Source: Lachnospiraceae bacterium AM93-12TA (GTDB taxonomy: Bacteria; Bacillota; Clostridia; Lachnospirales; Lachnospiraceae). Taken from it: a stretch of DNA of 64,000 nt. Both the position numbers and the translations under genes were made by a program. Below are positions 27,258 through 34,576 of this stretch, in pieces. Under the pieces are notes generated by a model. It saw only the letters and a list, made by a program, of their open reading frames with translations, made no database searches and was not told the DNA's origin. Each line of letters opens with the position of its first letter. Within the stretch, counting starts at the first letter, position 1. The DNA lies in NCBI GenBank assembly GCA_027698105.1, contig JAQERH010000004.1:1-64000 (forward strand), in the 5' to 3' direction.

Positions 27258-28862
27258 CTAAATAAACAAAATGCCACGGTCATCGTAAACCGAAGCACTG
27301 TTGGTGTTGCCACAGCGGATTGCACGGTCGAGTGCCATAATCGTGGCAACGGCACCGTCAATCTTTTCTGTGGATTTGGCTTTATCTGCTTTGATGTTTC
27401 CGGCAGGGTCAGTCTTGATGTAGATGTTATCCATCATCCATCGCAGAACTGGATGCCCGCCATGAGCCAGTTTTTTCTCCATCGCAAGTTTCATCAGTTC
27501 TTTGGTCGGCGGGGACATATCTTTGTACCCCTGCCCAAAAGGAACTACCGTAAATCCCATACCCTCAAGGTTCTGCACCATTTGAACAGCGCCCCAACGG
27601 TCATATGCGATTTCACGGATGTTGTATTTCTCACCCAGGGACTCGATAAATTTCTCGATGTAGCCGTAATGGACTACATTGCCCTCGGTGGTCATAATCA
27701 AATCCTGTCGTTCCCAAATGTCATACGGCACATGGTCACGGCGAACACGCAGGTCAATGTTATCTTCCGGTATCCAGAAATACGGCAGAATGATATATTT
27801 ATCATCCTCATCTTCCGGTGGGAACACCAACACGAATGCCGTGATATCCGTAGTGCTTGAAAGGTCAAGGCCGCCGTAGCAGACACGGCCTTCCAGTTCG
27901 GATTTGTCGGTCGGGAATGCACAGGCATCCCACACCGCCATCGGCATCCAACGGACAGCCTGCTTAACCCACTGATTCAGCCTTAACTGACGGAAGGCGT
28001 TCTCATCACCCGGATTTTGCTTTGCCTGTTCGCAGGCTTGCTGCACTTTGTCGATACCAACCGTTACCCCAAGAGATGGATTTGCTTTCTTCCAAACTTC
28101 CGGGTCAGTCCAGTCATCATCGTCCTCTGCACCATAAATCACGGGATAAAAGGTTGGGTCAACTTTTCGCCCCTCAATGATGTCCTTTGCTTTTTGGTGG
28201 GTTTCGTAGCAGATAGACTGCGTATCGTTTCCCGCCGTGGTGATCAGGAAGTAAAGTGGCTGCATTCTTGCGTCACCGGAACCCTTGGTCATAACATCAA
28301 ACAGTTTTCGATTCGGCTGGGTATGCAACTCATCAAAAATAACGCCGTGGGTATTAAAACCATGCTTGTTGGCTACATCCGCCGACAGAGCCTTGTATTT
28401 ACTGCCCGTCGGGTTGTAGGTCATGGTCTTCTGGCTTGCCTGGATGGTCATCTTATTTTTAAGCAGTGGACTTCGCCTTACCATTTCCAAAGCAACATCA
28501 AATACAATTCGTGCCTGGTCTTTATCCGCAGCACAGCCGTACACTTCTGCACCCGGCTCAAAGTCAGCACACAAAAGATACAACGCCACTGCCGCCGCCA
28601 GTTCCGATTTGCCTTGTTTCTTTGGGATTTCGATATAGGCTGTGTTGAACTGCCTGTATCCGTTTGGTTTTAGGACACCGAAGATATCTCGAATAATCTG
28701 CTCCTGCCAGTCAATCAGTTCAAATGGCTTTCCATCCCATGTACCTTTGGTGTGACAGCAGAATTTTTCGATAAAGCATACTGCGTGGTCGGCGGCATCC
28801 TTATCGTAATAACTGCCCTCCGCCATAAAGCGGGTTGGCTTATAGTTTTTCAGTTTTCTCAA
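27258..28862 (-). CDS. terL: Terminase large subunit
   Basis: 534-aa packaging motor. The N-terminal ATPase has Walker A-like PKKQGKS and Walker B HGVIFDELHT. The C-terminal RNase H-like nuclease has GLDLSSTTDITAF and a late acidic DGAVA. The family is Terminase_1 as in HK97-type phages. The start is TTG 28862, since AGGAGG lies 9 nt upstream and an ATG further up is followed by an in-frame stop. No small terminase gene is found upstream, where it would be expected. Confidence 0.94.
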   Translation of the reverse strand: MRKLKNYKPTRFMAEGSYYDKDAADHAVCFIEKFCCHTKGTWDGKPFELIDWQEQIIRDIFGVLKPNGYRQFNTAYIEIPKKQGKSELAAAVALYLLCADFEPGAEVYGCAADKDQARIVFDVALEMVRRSPLLKNKMTIQASQKTMTYNPTGSKYKALSADVANKHGFNTHGVIFDELHTQPNRKLFDVMTKGSGDARMQPLYFLITTAGNDTQSICYETHQKAKDIIEGRKVDPTFYPVIYGAEDDDDWTDPEVWKKANPSLGVTVGIDKVQQACEQAKQNPGDENAFRQLRLNQWVKQAVRWMPMAVWDACAFPTDKSELEGRVCYGGLDLSSTTDITAFVLVFPPEDEDDKYIILPYFWIPEDNIDLRVRRDHVPYDIWERQDLIMTTEGNVVHYGYIEKFIESLGEKYNIREIAYDRWGAVQMVQNLEGMGFTVVPFGQGYKDMSPPTKELMKLAMEKKLAHGGHPVLRWMMDNIYIKTDPAGNIKADKAKSTEKIDGAVATIMALDRAIRCGNTNSASVYDDRGILFI

Positions 28863-28889
28863 ATGCCGTCACCTCCTCAAAAATGGCAT

Positions 28890-28970
28890 AAAAAATAGCC
28901 GCCACCATATTCGGTGCGACTTTGCGTATACGAGAAACAGAGCCTCTCGGCTCCGTCCTGCCTTTACAGG
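28890..28970 (-). promoter_or_regulatory. Structured leader before terL
   Basis: The 112-nt gap before terL holds three small hairpins in minus-strand order: CCTG-6 nt-CAGG (28970-28957), GAGCC-4 nt-GGCTC (28953-28940) and a weaker CACC/GGTG pairing followed by a TATTTTTTAT run ending near 28890. The last could act as a weak terminator or attenuator in front of the packaging genes. Confidence 0.4.
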
Positions 28971-28974
28971 ATTT

Positions 28975-29214
28975 TTAATTGTGTTCGTTCAGCAAAATGC
29001 AAAGGGCAAGGTTTGCTTCTTCGGTTGCAGGCTCGATGTCCCAACCTCTGTCATAGTTGGCAATGACCTCACCATTCAGTTTCAGCATCAGCTTGCTGAT
29101 TTTTCCGCCGTTGATACCAAACTGGCTGCCTTCCTCATAAACCTTTATCCAGTAGTGGACCGCCTTGTAACCGCCGTCCTTTTGCGGGATGCCGATTGTT
29201 CCTTCTTTCCACAT
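28975..29214 (-). CDS. Conserved small prophage protein
   Basis: 79 aa (MWKEGTIGIPQKDGGYKAVH). It predicts as a mixed alpha/beta protein, with the GGKISKLMLKLNGEVIANYDRG segment resembling small proteins that precede terminase genes in Firmicutes phages. No catalytic motif is visible. Start ATG 29214 follows the previous stop by two bases. Function unknown. Confidence 0.65.
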   Translation of the reverse strand: MWKEGTIGIPQKDGGYKAVHYWIKVYEEGSQFGINGGKISKLMLKLNGEVIANYDRGWDIEPATEEANLALCILLNEHN

Positions 29215-29216
29215 AG

Positions 29217-29396
29217 TCAGTCCTCCATTTCGCCTGTCAGAATAAAGTGGGTGTATTCCTTACGGTGTTCCTCAAGGTATACCACCAATTCGTAAAAATG
29301 CATCTCGTTGGCAATGTACTGCACCATCGGAACATCAAACATATTGGTGCGTCCGGTTGCTCGGATGGCGAGTATCTGTTCCTTGATTTTATTCAT
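29217..29396 (-). CDS. DUF5049-like small protein
   Basis: 59 aa: MNKIKEQILAIRATGRTNMF then an aromatic/acidic helix and TGEMED. It resembles DUF5049 proteins of Firmicutes phages (function unknown). The preceding gene's stop overlaps this ATG (ATGA), showing translational coupling. It is followed by the 79-aa gene after two bases. Confidence 0.7.
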   Translation of the reverse strand: MNKIKEQILAIRATGRTNMFDVPMVQYIANEMHFYELVVYLEEHRKEYTHFILTGEMED

Positions 29397-29533
29397 CGGT
29401 GCAGACCTCCTTGCCCATAAGCAGTTTCCTGACTGTCGGCAAATGCGTAAGCCACAGCTTCCAGTCCGTCTGCCAGTGAGTGCATCAGCTTCACCACATC
29501 GAGGAGCAGATTAAATTTGTTTGCGTTTGTCAT
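29393..29533 (-). CDS. 46-aa small prophage protein
   Basis: Reads MTNANKFNLLLDVVKLMHSL and ends GQGGLHR. AAGGAGG lies upstream of ATG 29533, inside the end of the preceding gene, and its stop overlaps the next start as ATGA. The chained overlaps make it a likely real gene. It is a predicted helical protein of unknown function. Confidence 0.6.
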   Translation of the reverse strand: MTNANKFNLLLDVVKLMHSLADGLEAVAYAFADSQETAYGQGGLHR

Positions 29534-29732
29534 GGTTCTCGCCTCCTTTCAGTTCGTGAATCTCGACGGTCTGCACCGAATCACCTGGAGAGAGAACCAG
29601 AACGTTGACCTGCTGACCAAAGAGAAAATCAAGTATTCTCTTGCGAATCTGCATCGTTCCGCTTCGGACTACCGGAGAAGGTGTACCGCCGGGTTTTGCA
29701 ATGTTGATACATACCTTGTGTTTAATTCCCAT
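29511..29732 (-). CDS. Conserved small prophage protein
   Basis: 73 aa (MGIKHKVCINIAKPGGTPSP). The first 20 residues are basic, followed by RKRILDFLFGQQVNVLVLSP and a charged tail. GAAAGGAGCC precedes the ATG. It is the first gene of a four-gene overlapping run leading to terL and has the T-arm-like leader copy B directly upstream. I cannot assign a function. Confidence 0.65.
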   Translation of the reverse strand: MGIKHKVCINIAKPGGTPSPVVRSGTMQIRKRILDFLFGQQVNVLVLSPGDSVQTVEIHELKGGENHDKRKQI

Positions 29733-29744
29733 TGCACTTGGCTC

Positions 29745-29812
29745 CTTTCCGAGGAGTTTTTCTCACCCCTCTGTCCATAAGCGAAAAATGAGGGGGAATC
29801 GAACCCCCTCAA
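29745..29812 (-). repeat. Leader element copy B (T-arm-like hairpin)
   Basis: On the minus strand TTGAGGGGGTTCGATTC (29812-29796) is identical over 17 nt to copy A at 10793-10809. Here GAGGGGG-TTCGATT-CCCCCTC (29810-29790) folds into a perfect 7-bp stem with the seven-base loop of a tRNA T arm, followed by ATTTTTCGC. CAGAGGG and a TCC-CGGA-GGAG pattern follow, as in copy A. It could serve as terminator of the sigma-like gene as well as leader of the next gene. Confidence 0.7.
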
Positions 29813-29823
29813 ATCAACTTTTT

Positions 29824-30327
29824 TCAAATTTTCTTTTTGAGCGTTGCATAAATTTTCGTGAGCCTGTTACGGATGGCCGCCTCGGTAACACCTTCTTCTG
29901 CTGCAATATCCACGTTGGTCATGCCACGATAGAACTTCTTAATAATGGTGTCTTTCTGCTTGTCCGTAAGCTGTGACAAGGCAATCTTCAACTTTTCAAT
30001 CTGAAGAGAACGCTCCTCCTTTGCGATAGAGGTCAGAATCTGCTGCAAAGGATTGTAGGTATCATCTTCAAGATACGGGTTGCGGTCATCCGCATCGTCG
30101 CCGTCCCCGTCGTGGTAGCCGTCATAGTGAACCGGACAGTAATATTCCTCGTGACGCTCTGCATCCACATCATCGTCATCCCAATCATGGAGCATAGTAA
30201 TGAGACTTTCTGTTACTGCTTTGCCGTCTTCGCCAACCATTCCAGGTGTGATGACAATCGGCTTTCCTTCTGCTGTGTAATAAATGTAATTGGTGCGGTT
30301 CTTCTCCGCTGTTTTGAACTTTCTCAT
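29824..30327 (-). CDS. Sigma-70 region 4-like regulator of late genes
   Basis: 167 aa from ATG 30327 (MRKFKTAEKNRTNY). The middle is very acidic (many Asp at about 45-90). The C-terminal 65 residues form a sigma-70 region 4 type helix-turn-helix: LSQLTDKQKDTIIKKFYRGM followed by TNVDIAAEEGVTEAAIRNRL. Such proteins in Firmicutes phages stand before terminase and probably switch on late transcription. No region 2 is present, so it is not a complete sigma factor. Its ribosome site (CAGGGA) is buried in a 9-bp stem. An upstream in-frame start would lie inside the preceding terminator. Confidence 0.75.
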   Translation of the reverse strand: MRKFKTAEKNRTNYIYYTAEGKPIVITPGMVGEDGKAVTESLITMLHDWDDDDVDAERHEEYYCPVHYDGYHDGDGDDADDRNPYLEDDTYNPLQQILTSIAKEERSLQIEKLKIALSQLTDKQKDTIIKKFYRGMTNVDIAAEEGVTEAAIRNRLTKIYATLKKKI

Positions 30328-30332
30328 ATAAA

Positions 30333-30375
30333 GTCCCTGCCTTTCTTTTCCGCCCAACTGGGTGGCGGCAGGGAC
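30333..30375 (-). promoter_or_regulatory. Hairpin masking the ribosome site of the sigma-like gene
   Basis: GTCCCTGCC (30375-30367 on the minus strand) pairs perfectly with GGCAGGGAC (30341-30333), which contains the likely Shine-Dalgarno of ATG 30327. An inner CCGCC/GGGCGG hairpin overlaps the first arm and would compete with it. This has the form of a translational on/off switch; the trigger is unknown. Confidence 0.55.
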
Positions 30376-30377
30376 AC

Positions 30378-30568
30378 AAAAAAGAGCCGATGTGATGATA
30401 CACACCGACTCTGAAACCGAAAAATGGCATGACAAAGCACGGTGGGTACATCTGCGGTCAGTCCACGGCTATACCGTGAATTTGACTCTTGATGTATCCC
30501 GCCGCCTTAAGGTCGACCACTTCGGGCATTGGAATATTTTTAATTTGTCGAGGCTGTTGCCTTTCGAC
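30378..30568 (-). ncRNA. Candidate short RNA upstream of the late region
   Basis: On the minus strand a TATAAT box (30580-30575) precedes a hairpin GTCG..AGGC-AACA-GCCT-CGAC. About 190 nt later a terminator forms: GAGTCGGTGTG pairs with CACATCGGCTC (30411-30384, with two G-U pairs), followed by TTTTTT. In between are a CACGG/CCGTG hairpin and only a 23-codon frame (MPEVVDLKAAG...) without a ribosome site. I see no good -35 box, so activation by a phage factor is possible. It could be a regulatory RNA or encode an unknown micropeptide. Confidence 0.35.
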
Positions 30569-30635
30569 ACTTTAATTATATCTGCAAGGCCCTCAAAACC
30601 TCGAATCTCGGCAAGTTACAGGTATACACGCAAAA

Positions 30636-30729
30636 AATCCCCGTTTTCTATACATTTCTGTGATTTGAGAAATGTAGAAAACAGGGATTTCGCTTCTATT
30701 TGGGGTTAAATCGTAACTCGCCGAGTTAC
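30636..30729. repeat. Inverted repeats at the prophage/R-M junction
   Basis: An imperfect inverted repeat of about 23 bp pairs 30636-30659 with 30668-30690 (AATCCCCGTTTTCTATACAT and its near complement) around an 8-nt loop. A perfect palindrome GTAACTCG-C-CGAGTTAC follows at 30713-30729. They lie between the divergent late-phage and restriction operons. They may be terminator-like, recombinase sites or regulator sites. Confidence 0.5.
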
Positions 30730-30790
30730 TAAAATTTTGTTTTTTTCTTGGTAATCTAAATTATACATACAAAAGTTTACACAAAAGTCA

Positions 30791-30819
30791 TTGTAAAAGT
30801 AATTACTTTGTGTTATACT
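30791..30819 (+). promoter_or_regulatory. Promoter of the restriction operon with palindromic operator
   Basis: TTGTAA (30791-30796), a 17-nt spacer and TATACT (30814-30819) form a sigma-A-type promoter. The spacer contains the perfect 14-bp palindrome AAAGTAATTACTTT (30796-30809). A palindrome between -35 and -10 is the expected place for repressor binding; the Phd-like protein encoded next is the natural candidate. Confidence 0.7.
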
Positions 30820-30852
30820 TTAAAATAGCGATAAGTGTAAGGAGGGCAAACA

Positions 30853-31062
30853 ATGTCTGAAACAAAGAAAAGCATTACTCCAATGGAGCATTACAATATG
30901 TCAGATTTCCTTCGTGGTCAATCTTCACGAATTATTACCACCATATCAGAAGAGGACAAAGCAGGATTTGTCCTGAAGAACGGTAAGCCTATGGCGGTTA
31001 TTATTTCAAATGAAAGATATAAACGACTGCTGCAGGCTGGTATCGACATTAACGAATATTAA
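30853..31062 (+). CDS. Phd/YefM-family antitoxin-like protein
   Basis: 69 aa. The N-terminal half folds like Phd/YefM DNA-binding antitoxins (MSDFLRG..SSRIITTISEED) with the typical strand-turn GFVLKNGKPMAVIISNERYK. AAGGAGGG precedes ATG 30853. No toxin gene (Doc, YoeB, RelE) follows; instead hsdM begins 19 nt after the stop. It is therefore more likely a regulator of the restriction operon than half of a toxin-antitoxin pair. The C-terminal toxin-binding tail is short. Confidence 0.78.
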   Translation: MSETKKSITPMEHYNMSDFLRGQSSRIITTISEEDKAGFVLKNGKPMAVIISNERYKRLLQAGIDINEY

Positions 31063-31081
31063 TCCGGAGGAATCAGATATT

Positions 31082-33244
31082 ATGGCTAAAGCAAAAATCA
31101 CAGAAGTTATGATGGACGATAAGACTATTGATGCGTCCAAAGAAATAGCAATGGTATTTTCTATTGCTAATACATTAAGAGGTCCTTACAAGCCGGATAA
31201 GTATAAGGATGTTATCATTCCGATGACTATCCTCCGCCGTCTTGAATGCGCCTTGGCAGCTACGAAAACCGCAGTTGTAGACACCTATAAGAAAAATCCG
31301 AAAGCACCTGCGCAGTTACTGTGCAAAAAATCCGGATACCAGTTCTATAATACTTGCGAGTATGATTTGAAAAAGCTGCTTACAGAAGCACCTGCTATTG
31401 TAGAGAACCTTACTTTTTATGTTGAATCGTTCTCTCCTAATGTGCAGGCAATTTTTGAAGAACTAAAGTTTAAAGAAGAAATCAAAAACCTTGATAAGAA
31501 CAACCGCTTACTTGGTGTTGTCAAGAAATTCTCCGAATTGGATTTAGACCCTGAAAGAGTCGATAATCTGAAAATGGGTTATATGTTTGAGGAAATCATC
31601 CGCAGATTCTCTGAAAATGCATCTGCCGGTGACCACTACACTCCTCGTGAAGTTATCCGTCTTCTGACAAGCATTTTGCTTGCTGAAGGATGCAGTGACA
31701 TTTTTAGCGAAGGCCGTGAAGTTACCGTATTAGACATGGCCTGCGGTACGGGTGGTATGCTTGCTACCGCTCACGATTTTATTGTCCGTATGAATCCGGA
31801 TGCTAACGTGCGTCTGTTCGGGCAGGAAAACAGCCCAGAGTCTCACGCTATCTGCCTCGCAGATATGTTGATTAAAAACCAGGCTGCTGAAAACATCCGC
31901 TTTGCTGACACTATGAAAGAGGACTGTTTTGAAGACACCGATATGCGTTTTGTCATCGCCAATCCGCCTTTTGGCGAATCCTGGGGTGGCAAAGATGCCG
32001 GAGATGGTGTTGAAAAAGCTGTCCGCAAAGAACATAAAAAAGGAAAAGATGGCAGATTCCCTGCAGGTCTTCCTGCAACCGGAGATATGCAGTTACTCTT
32101 CATGCAACACGCCGTTGCAAAAATGCAGAAAAAAGTAGGTCGTGCAGCTATCATCACTAACGGCTCTCCTCTTTTCTCCGGAAACACAACCAGTGGCGAA
32201 AGCCAGATCAGAAGATACCTGCTTGAAAATGACTTGGTAGAAGCTATCATCGGTCTCCCTTCTCAGTTGTTCTATAACACCGATATTGCCATCTACGCCT
32301 TTATTCTTTCCAAAGGCAAAAGAGAGGAACGCGAAGGCAAGGTACAGTTTATTGATGCAACAGATATGTGGACTCCGTTGAAGCGTTCCCTTGGTAAAAA
32401 GCGTAGAGAAATTTCCAAGAAGCAAATTACACTCATTACTGAGATGTATTCCGATTTCGCTCCTGGAAAGAAAACCATATGGGATGAAAAACGCAAGCAC
32501 GATTGTGTGATTGAAAGCAAGATTTTTGACCGTGAGGAATTCCTTTACAAGGAGTGGTCTGTATACCAGCCTCTTCAGCGTAGTGGTGCCATTAATGCTG
32601 AAACTATCGAGGCACTTCGTAACAGTGCTTATTTCACAGCAAACACTAACATTTTCAACGAAGCCAAATTTGAAGAACTGGAACAGACCAACCCTCGAAG
32701 TGATTCTGATGAAAAAGCATATCAGAAGCAGATTAAGGGACGTGAGTTTACGGCTGCCGTTATCGAAGCGTTGACTGCTCACATCTCTAACACTGTATAT
32801 ACCGATTTTTCAAAGTTTGAAATTGCTTTGAAAAAGGCACTTGCAGACGTAGATGGTCTCTCTCCTTCTCGTTTAGGCGGAATCGCTATGGAAATGTCGG
32901 TCATTGATAAGACTGCCGTTGTTCAGAAGGACAAGAAAGGTCATATCCTTATCGACCCTACAACCAAAGACACCGAAATTATTCGTTTAAACCAGGATGT
33001 TAAGGCTTATATGGATGCAGAAGTATTCCCTCATATTCCGGATGCCATTTACTGTTACGAATTTGATGAGAAAAAGGCTGAAAGTGCAACGAACAAGGAG
33101 CGTTTAGGTGCAGAATTTCCATTCACACGTTATTTCTACGAATATCGTGAGCCAGAAAAAGCTGATGATTTATTGGCTCAGTTTATGGAGTTGGAGGCTT
33201 CCTTGTCCGAAAAAATTGCTGCCTTGCAGAAAGGGGCAAAATAA
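31082..33244 (+). CDS. hsdM: Type I restriction-modification DNA methyltransferase subunit
   Basis: 720-aa N6-adenine methyltransferase. The HsdM N-terminal helical domain is followed by the SAM-binding motif DMACGTGG (residues 218-225) and the catalytic motif NPPF (294-297). ATG 31082 (MAKAKITEVM) has GGAGG upstream; a start 72 nt earlier would overlap the Phd-like gene. The stop overlaps the hsdS start (TAATG). With HsdS it forms the M2S methylase. The length exceeds the commonest HsdM (about 500-550 aa), owing to an extended C-terminal region. Confidence 0.95.
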   Translation: MAKAKITEVMMDDKTIDASKEIAMVFSIANTLRGPYKPDKYKDVIIPMTILRRLECALAATKTAVVDTYKKNPKAPAQLLCKKSGYQFYNTCEYDLKKLLTEAPAIVENLTFYVESFSPNVQAIFEELKFKEEIKNLDKNNRLLGVVKKFSELDLDPERVDNLKMGYMFEEIIRRFSENASAGDHYTPREVIRLLTSILLAEGCSDIFSEGREVTVLDMACGTGGMLATAHDFIVRMNPDANVRLFGQENSPESHAICLADMLIKNQAAENIRFADTMKEDCFEDTDMRFVIANPPFGESWGGKDAGDGVEKAVRKEHKKGKDGRFPAGLPATGDMQLLFMQHAVAKMQKKVGRAAIITNGSPLFSGNTTSGESQIRRYLLENDLVEAIIGLPSQLFYNTDIAIYAFILSKGKREEREGKVQFIDATDMWTPLKRSLGKKRREISKKQITLITEMYSDFAPGKKTIWDEKRKHDCVIESKIFDREEFLYKEWSVYQPLQRSGAINAETIEALRNSAYFTANTNIFNEAKFEELEQTNPRSDSDEKAYQKQIKGREFTAAVIEALTAHISNTVYTDFSKFEIALKKALADVDGLSPSRLGGIAMEMSVIDKTAVVQKDKKGHILIDPTTKDTEIIRLNQDVKAYMDAEVFPHIPDAIYCYEFDEKKAESATNKERLGAEFPFTRYFYEYREPEKADDLLAQFMELEASLSEKIAALQKGAK

Positions 33245-34575
33245 TGGAAACTATGAAGCAAACAGGTGTACAGTGGATTGGTGAAATACCATCTGATTGG
33301 AACACCAAAAGAATTAAATACATGGCCAACTTAAAAGGTCGCATCGGCTGGCAAGGATTAACATCCGATGAATACCAAGATGAAGGCGCATACCTTATTA
33401 CAGGTGTTGACTTTGCAGACGGCGGTATTGATTGGGAGAATTGTGTTCACGTGCCGATGAAACGCTGGGAAGAAGCAAAGGACATTCAAATTCAGAATGG
33501 CGACCTTTTAATTACCAAGGACGGCACCATCGGAAAAGTGGCAATTGTATCTGATATGCCGGGCGAAGCTTCCCTGAACAGTGGTGTTCTTCGCATTATG
33601 CCAATTGAAGGCTATAGCCGTAGGTTTCTTTACTGGGTAATTAAGTCTGACGAATTTTGGAATTGGTTCAATTTTAAGAACGCTGGTAACAGCACTATTG
33701 TTCACTTATATCAAGGCGACTTTGCGGAATTTCTCTATGCTTTTCCAGATTACGATGAGCAAGAGGCTATCGCAGATTTTCTCGACGAACATTGCGGTAA
33801 ATTGGATGGCATTATTGCTGATTTAGAGAAACAATTAGAAACCCTCAAGGCATATAAAAAATCCCTTATTACTGAAACCGTAACAAAAGGACTTGATAAA
33901 AATGTACCAATGAAGGATAGCGGTGTCGAATGGATTGGGCAGGTTCCTGAGCATTGGGAAGTTAAACAAATTAAATACTTCTCAGATTTAATTACCAAGG
34001 GTGCAACACCAGATGATATTGCTTTTTCACAAGACGAAACCCATCCTATAAGATTTCTTAAAGCAGAGAATATTCAAAATGGTCTGTTGTGGGAAGAACC
34101 CGAGTTTTTTATCACAAAAGCCGACAATGTTGTTCTACAAAGAGCAGCTCTTCGTGATAAAGATATTTTATTTGTTATCGCTGGTGCAACAATCGGAAAG
34201 GTTACACTTATGCGTGGAGAACTTTGTCCATGTAACTTAAATCAGGCTGTATGCCTCATAAGAATTAACAAAAAACATATCCCTGAATATTATAATTTTG
34301 CTTTGCAATCAAATATAACATCTGTGGTAATCAATTTGTTAACCGTACAATCAGCACAACCTAACTTGTCGATGGGTAACATTGCAAATATTAAATTGCC
34401 CGTTCCACCACAGAATGAACAAACGCTTATTGCAGAGTATCTTTCTGAAGAATGTGAAAAGGTTGATGTTGCAATGGAGGATAAAAAAACACAATTATCT
34501 GTTATGAAACAACATCAATCCTCTTTAATTTTCGAATATGTCACAGGAAAGAAACGAGTAAAGGAGGTTCAATAA
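33244..34575 (+). CDS. hsdS: Type I restriction specificity subunit
   Basis: 443 aa. Two target recognition halves are visible, each starting with the same pattern: TGVQWIGEIPSDWNTKRIKY (near residue 6) and SGVEWIGQVPEHWEVKQIKY (near residue 222). Each is followed by a conserved helical spacer (EAIADFLDEHCGKLDGIIAD; QTLIAEYLSEECEKVDVAME). It therefore reads a bipartite site. No second hsdS or inverted TRD cassette lies nearby, so phase-variable swapping is not indicated here. The target sequence cannot be predicted by eye. Confidence 0.94.
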   Translation: METMKQTGVQWIGEIPSDWNTKRIKYMANLKGRIGWQGLTSDEYQDEGAYLITGVDFADGGIDWENCVHVPMKRWEEAKDIQIQNGDLLITKDGTIGKVAIVSDMPGEASLNSGVLRIMPIEGYSRRFLYWVIKSDEFWNWFNFKNAGNSTIVHLYQGDFAEFLYAFPDYDEQEAIADFLDEHCGKLDGIIADLEKQLETLKAYKKSLITETVTKGLDKNVPMKDSGVEWIGQVPEHWEVKQIKYFSDLITKGATPDDIAFSQDETHPIRFLKAENIQNGLLWEEPEFFITKADNVVLQRAALRDKDILFVIAGATIGKVTLMRGELCPCNLNQAVCLIRINKKHIPEYYNFALQSNITSVVINLLTVQSAQPNLSMGNIANIKLPVPPQNEQTLIAEYLSEECEKVDVAMEDKKTQLSVMKQHQSSLIFEYVTGKKRVKEVQ

Positions 34576-34576
34576 T

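Larger units (their letters stand above)
6894..30375 (-). mobile_element. Siphovirus-type prophage late region with recombinase cassette
   Basis: A continuous minus-strand run from the sigma-like gene to the last recombinase covers packaging, head, connector, tail, baseplate, lysis and integration genes in canonical order, mostly with overlapping or closely spaced genes. No lysogeny repressor, replication gene, antirepressor or small terminase is visible. It is therefore a remnant, a helper-dependent element, or a phage whose early region lies elsewhere. No structural gene is obviously broken. Confidence 0.85.

Noticed and set aside
26574..27860. Long plus-strand reading frame (428 codons)
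   Set aside because: It is antisense to the portal and terminase genes and is explained by their codon bias.
29790..29812. Possible tRNA gene, because of the perfect T-arm hairpin
   Set aside because: The sequence before it on the same strand is the end of the sigma-like gene. No acceptor, D or anticodon arm and no CCA-proximal pairing can be built around it.
30452..30523. Small frame MPEVVDLKAAGYIKSQIHGI... as a gene
   Set aside because: Only 23 codons from the first ATG with no Shine-Dalgarno. Kept only as part of the short RNA candidate.
30853..31062. Complete toxin-antitoxin pair
   Set aside because: The antitoxin-like gene is followed at 19 nt by hsdM. No small toxin frame exists on either side.
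33244..34575. Phase-variable hsdS
   Set aside because: Only one hsdS is present, with no inverted TRD cassettes and no simple sequence repeat tract in the gene.
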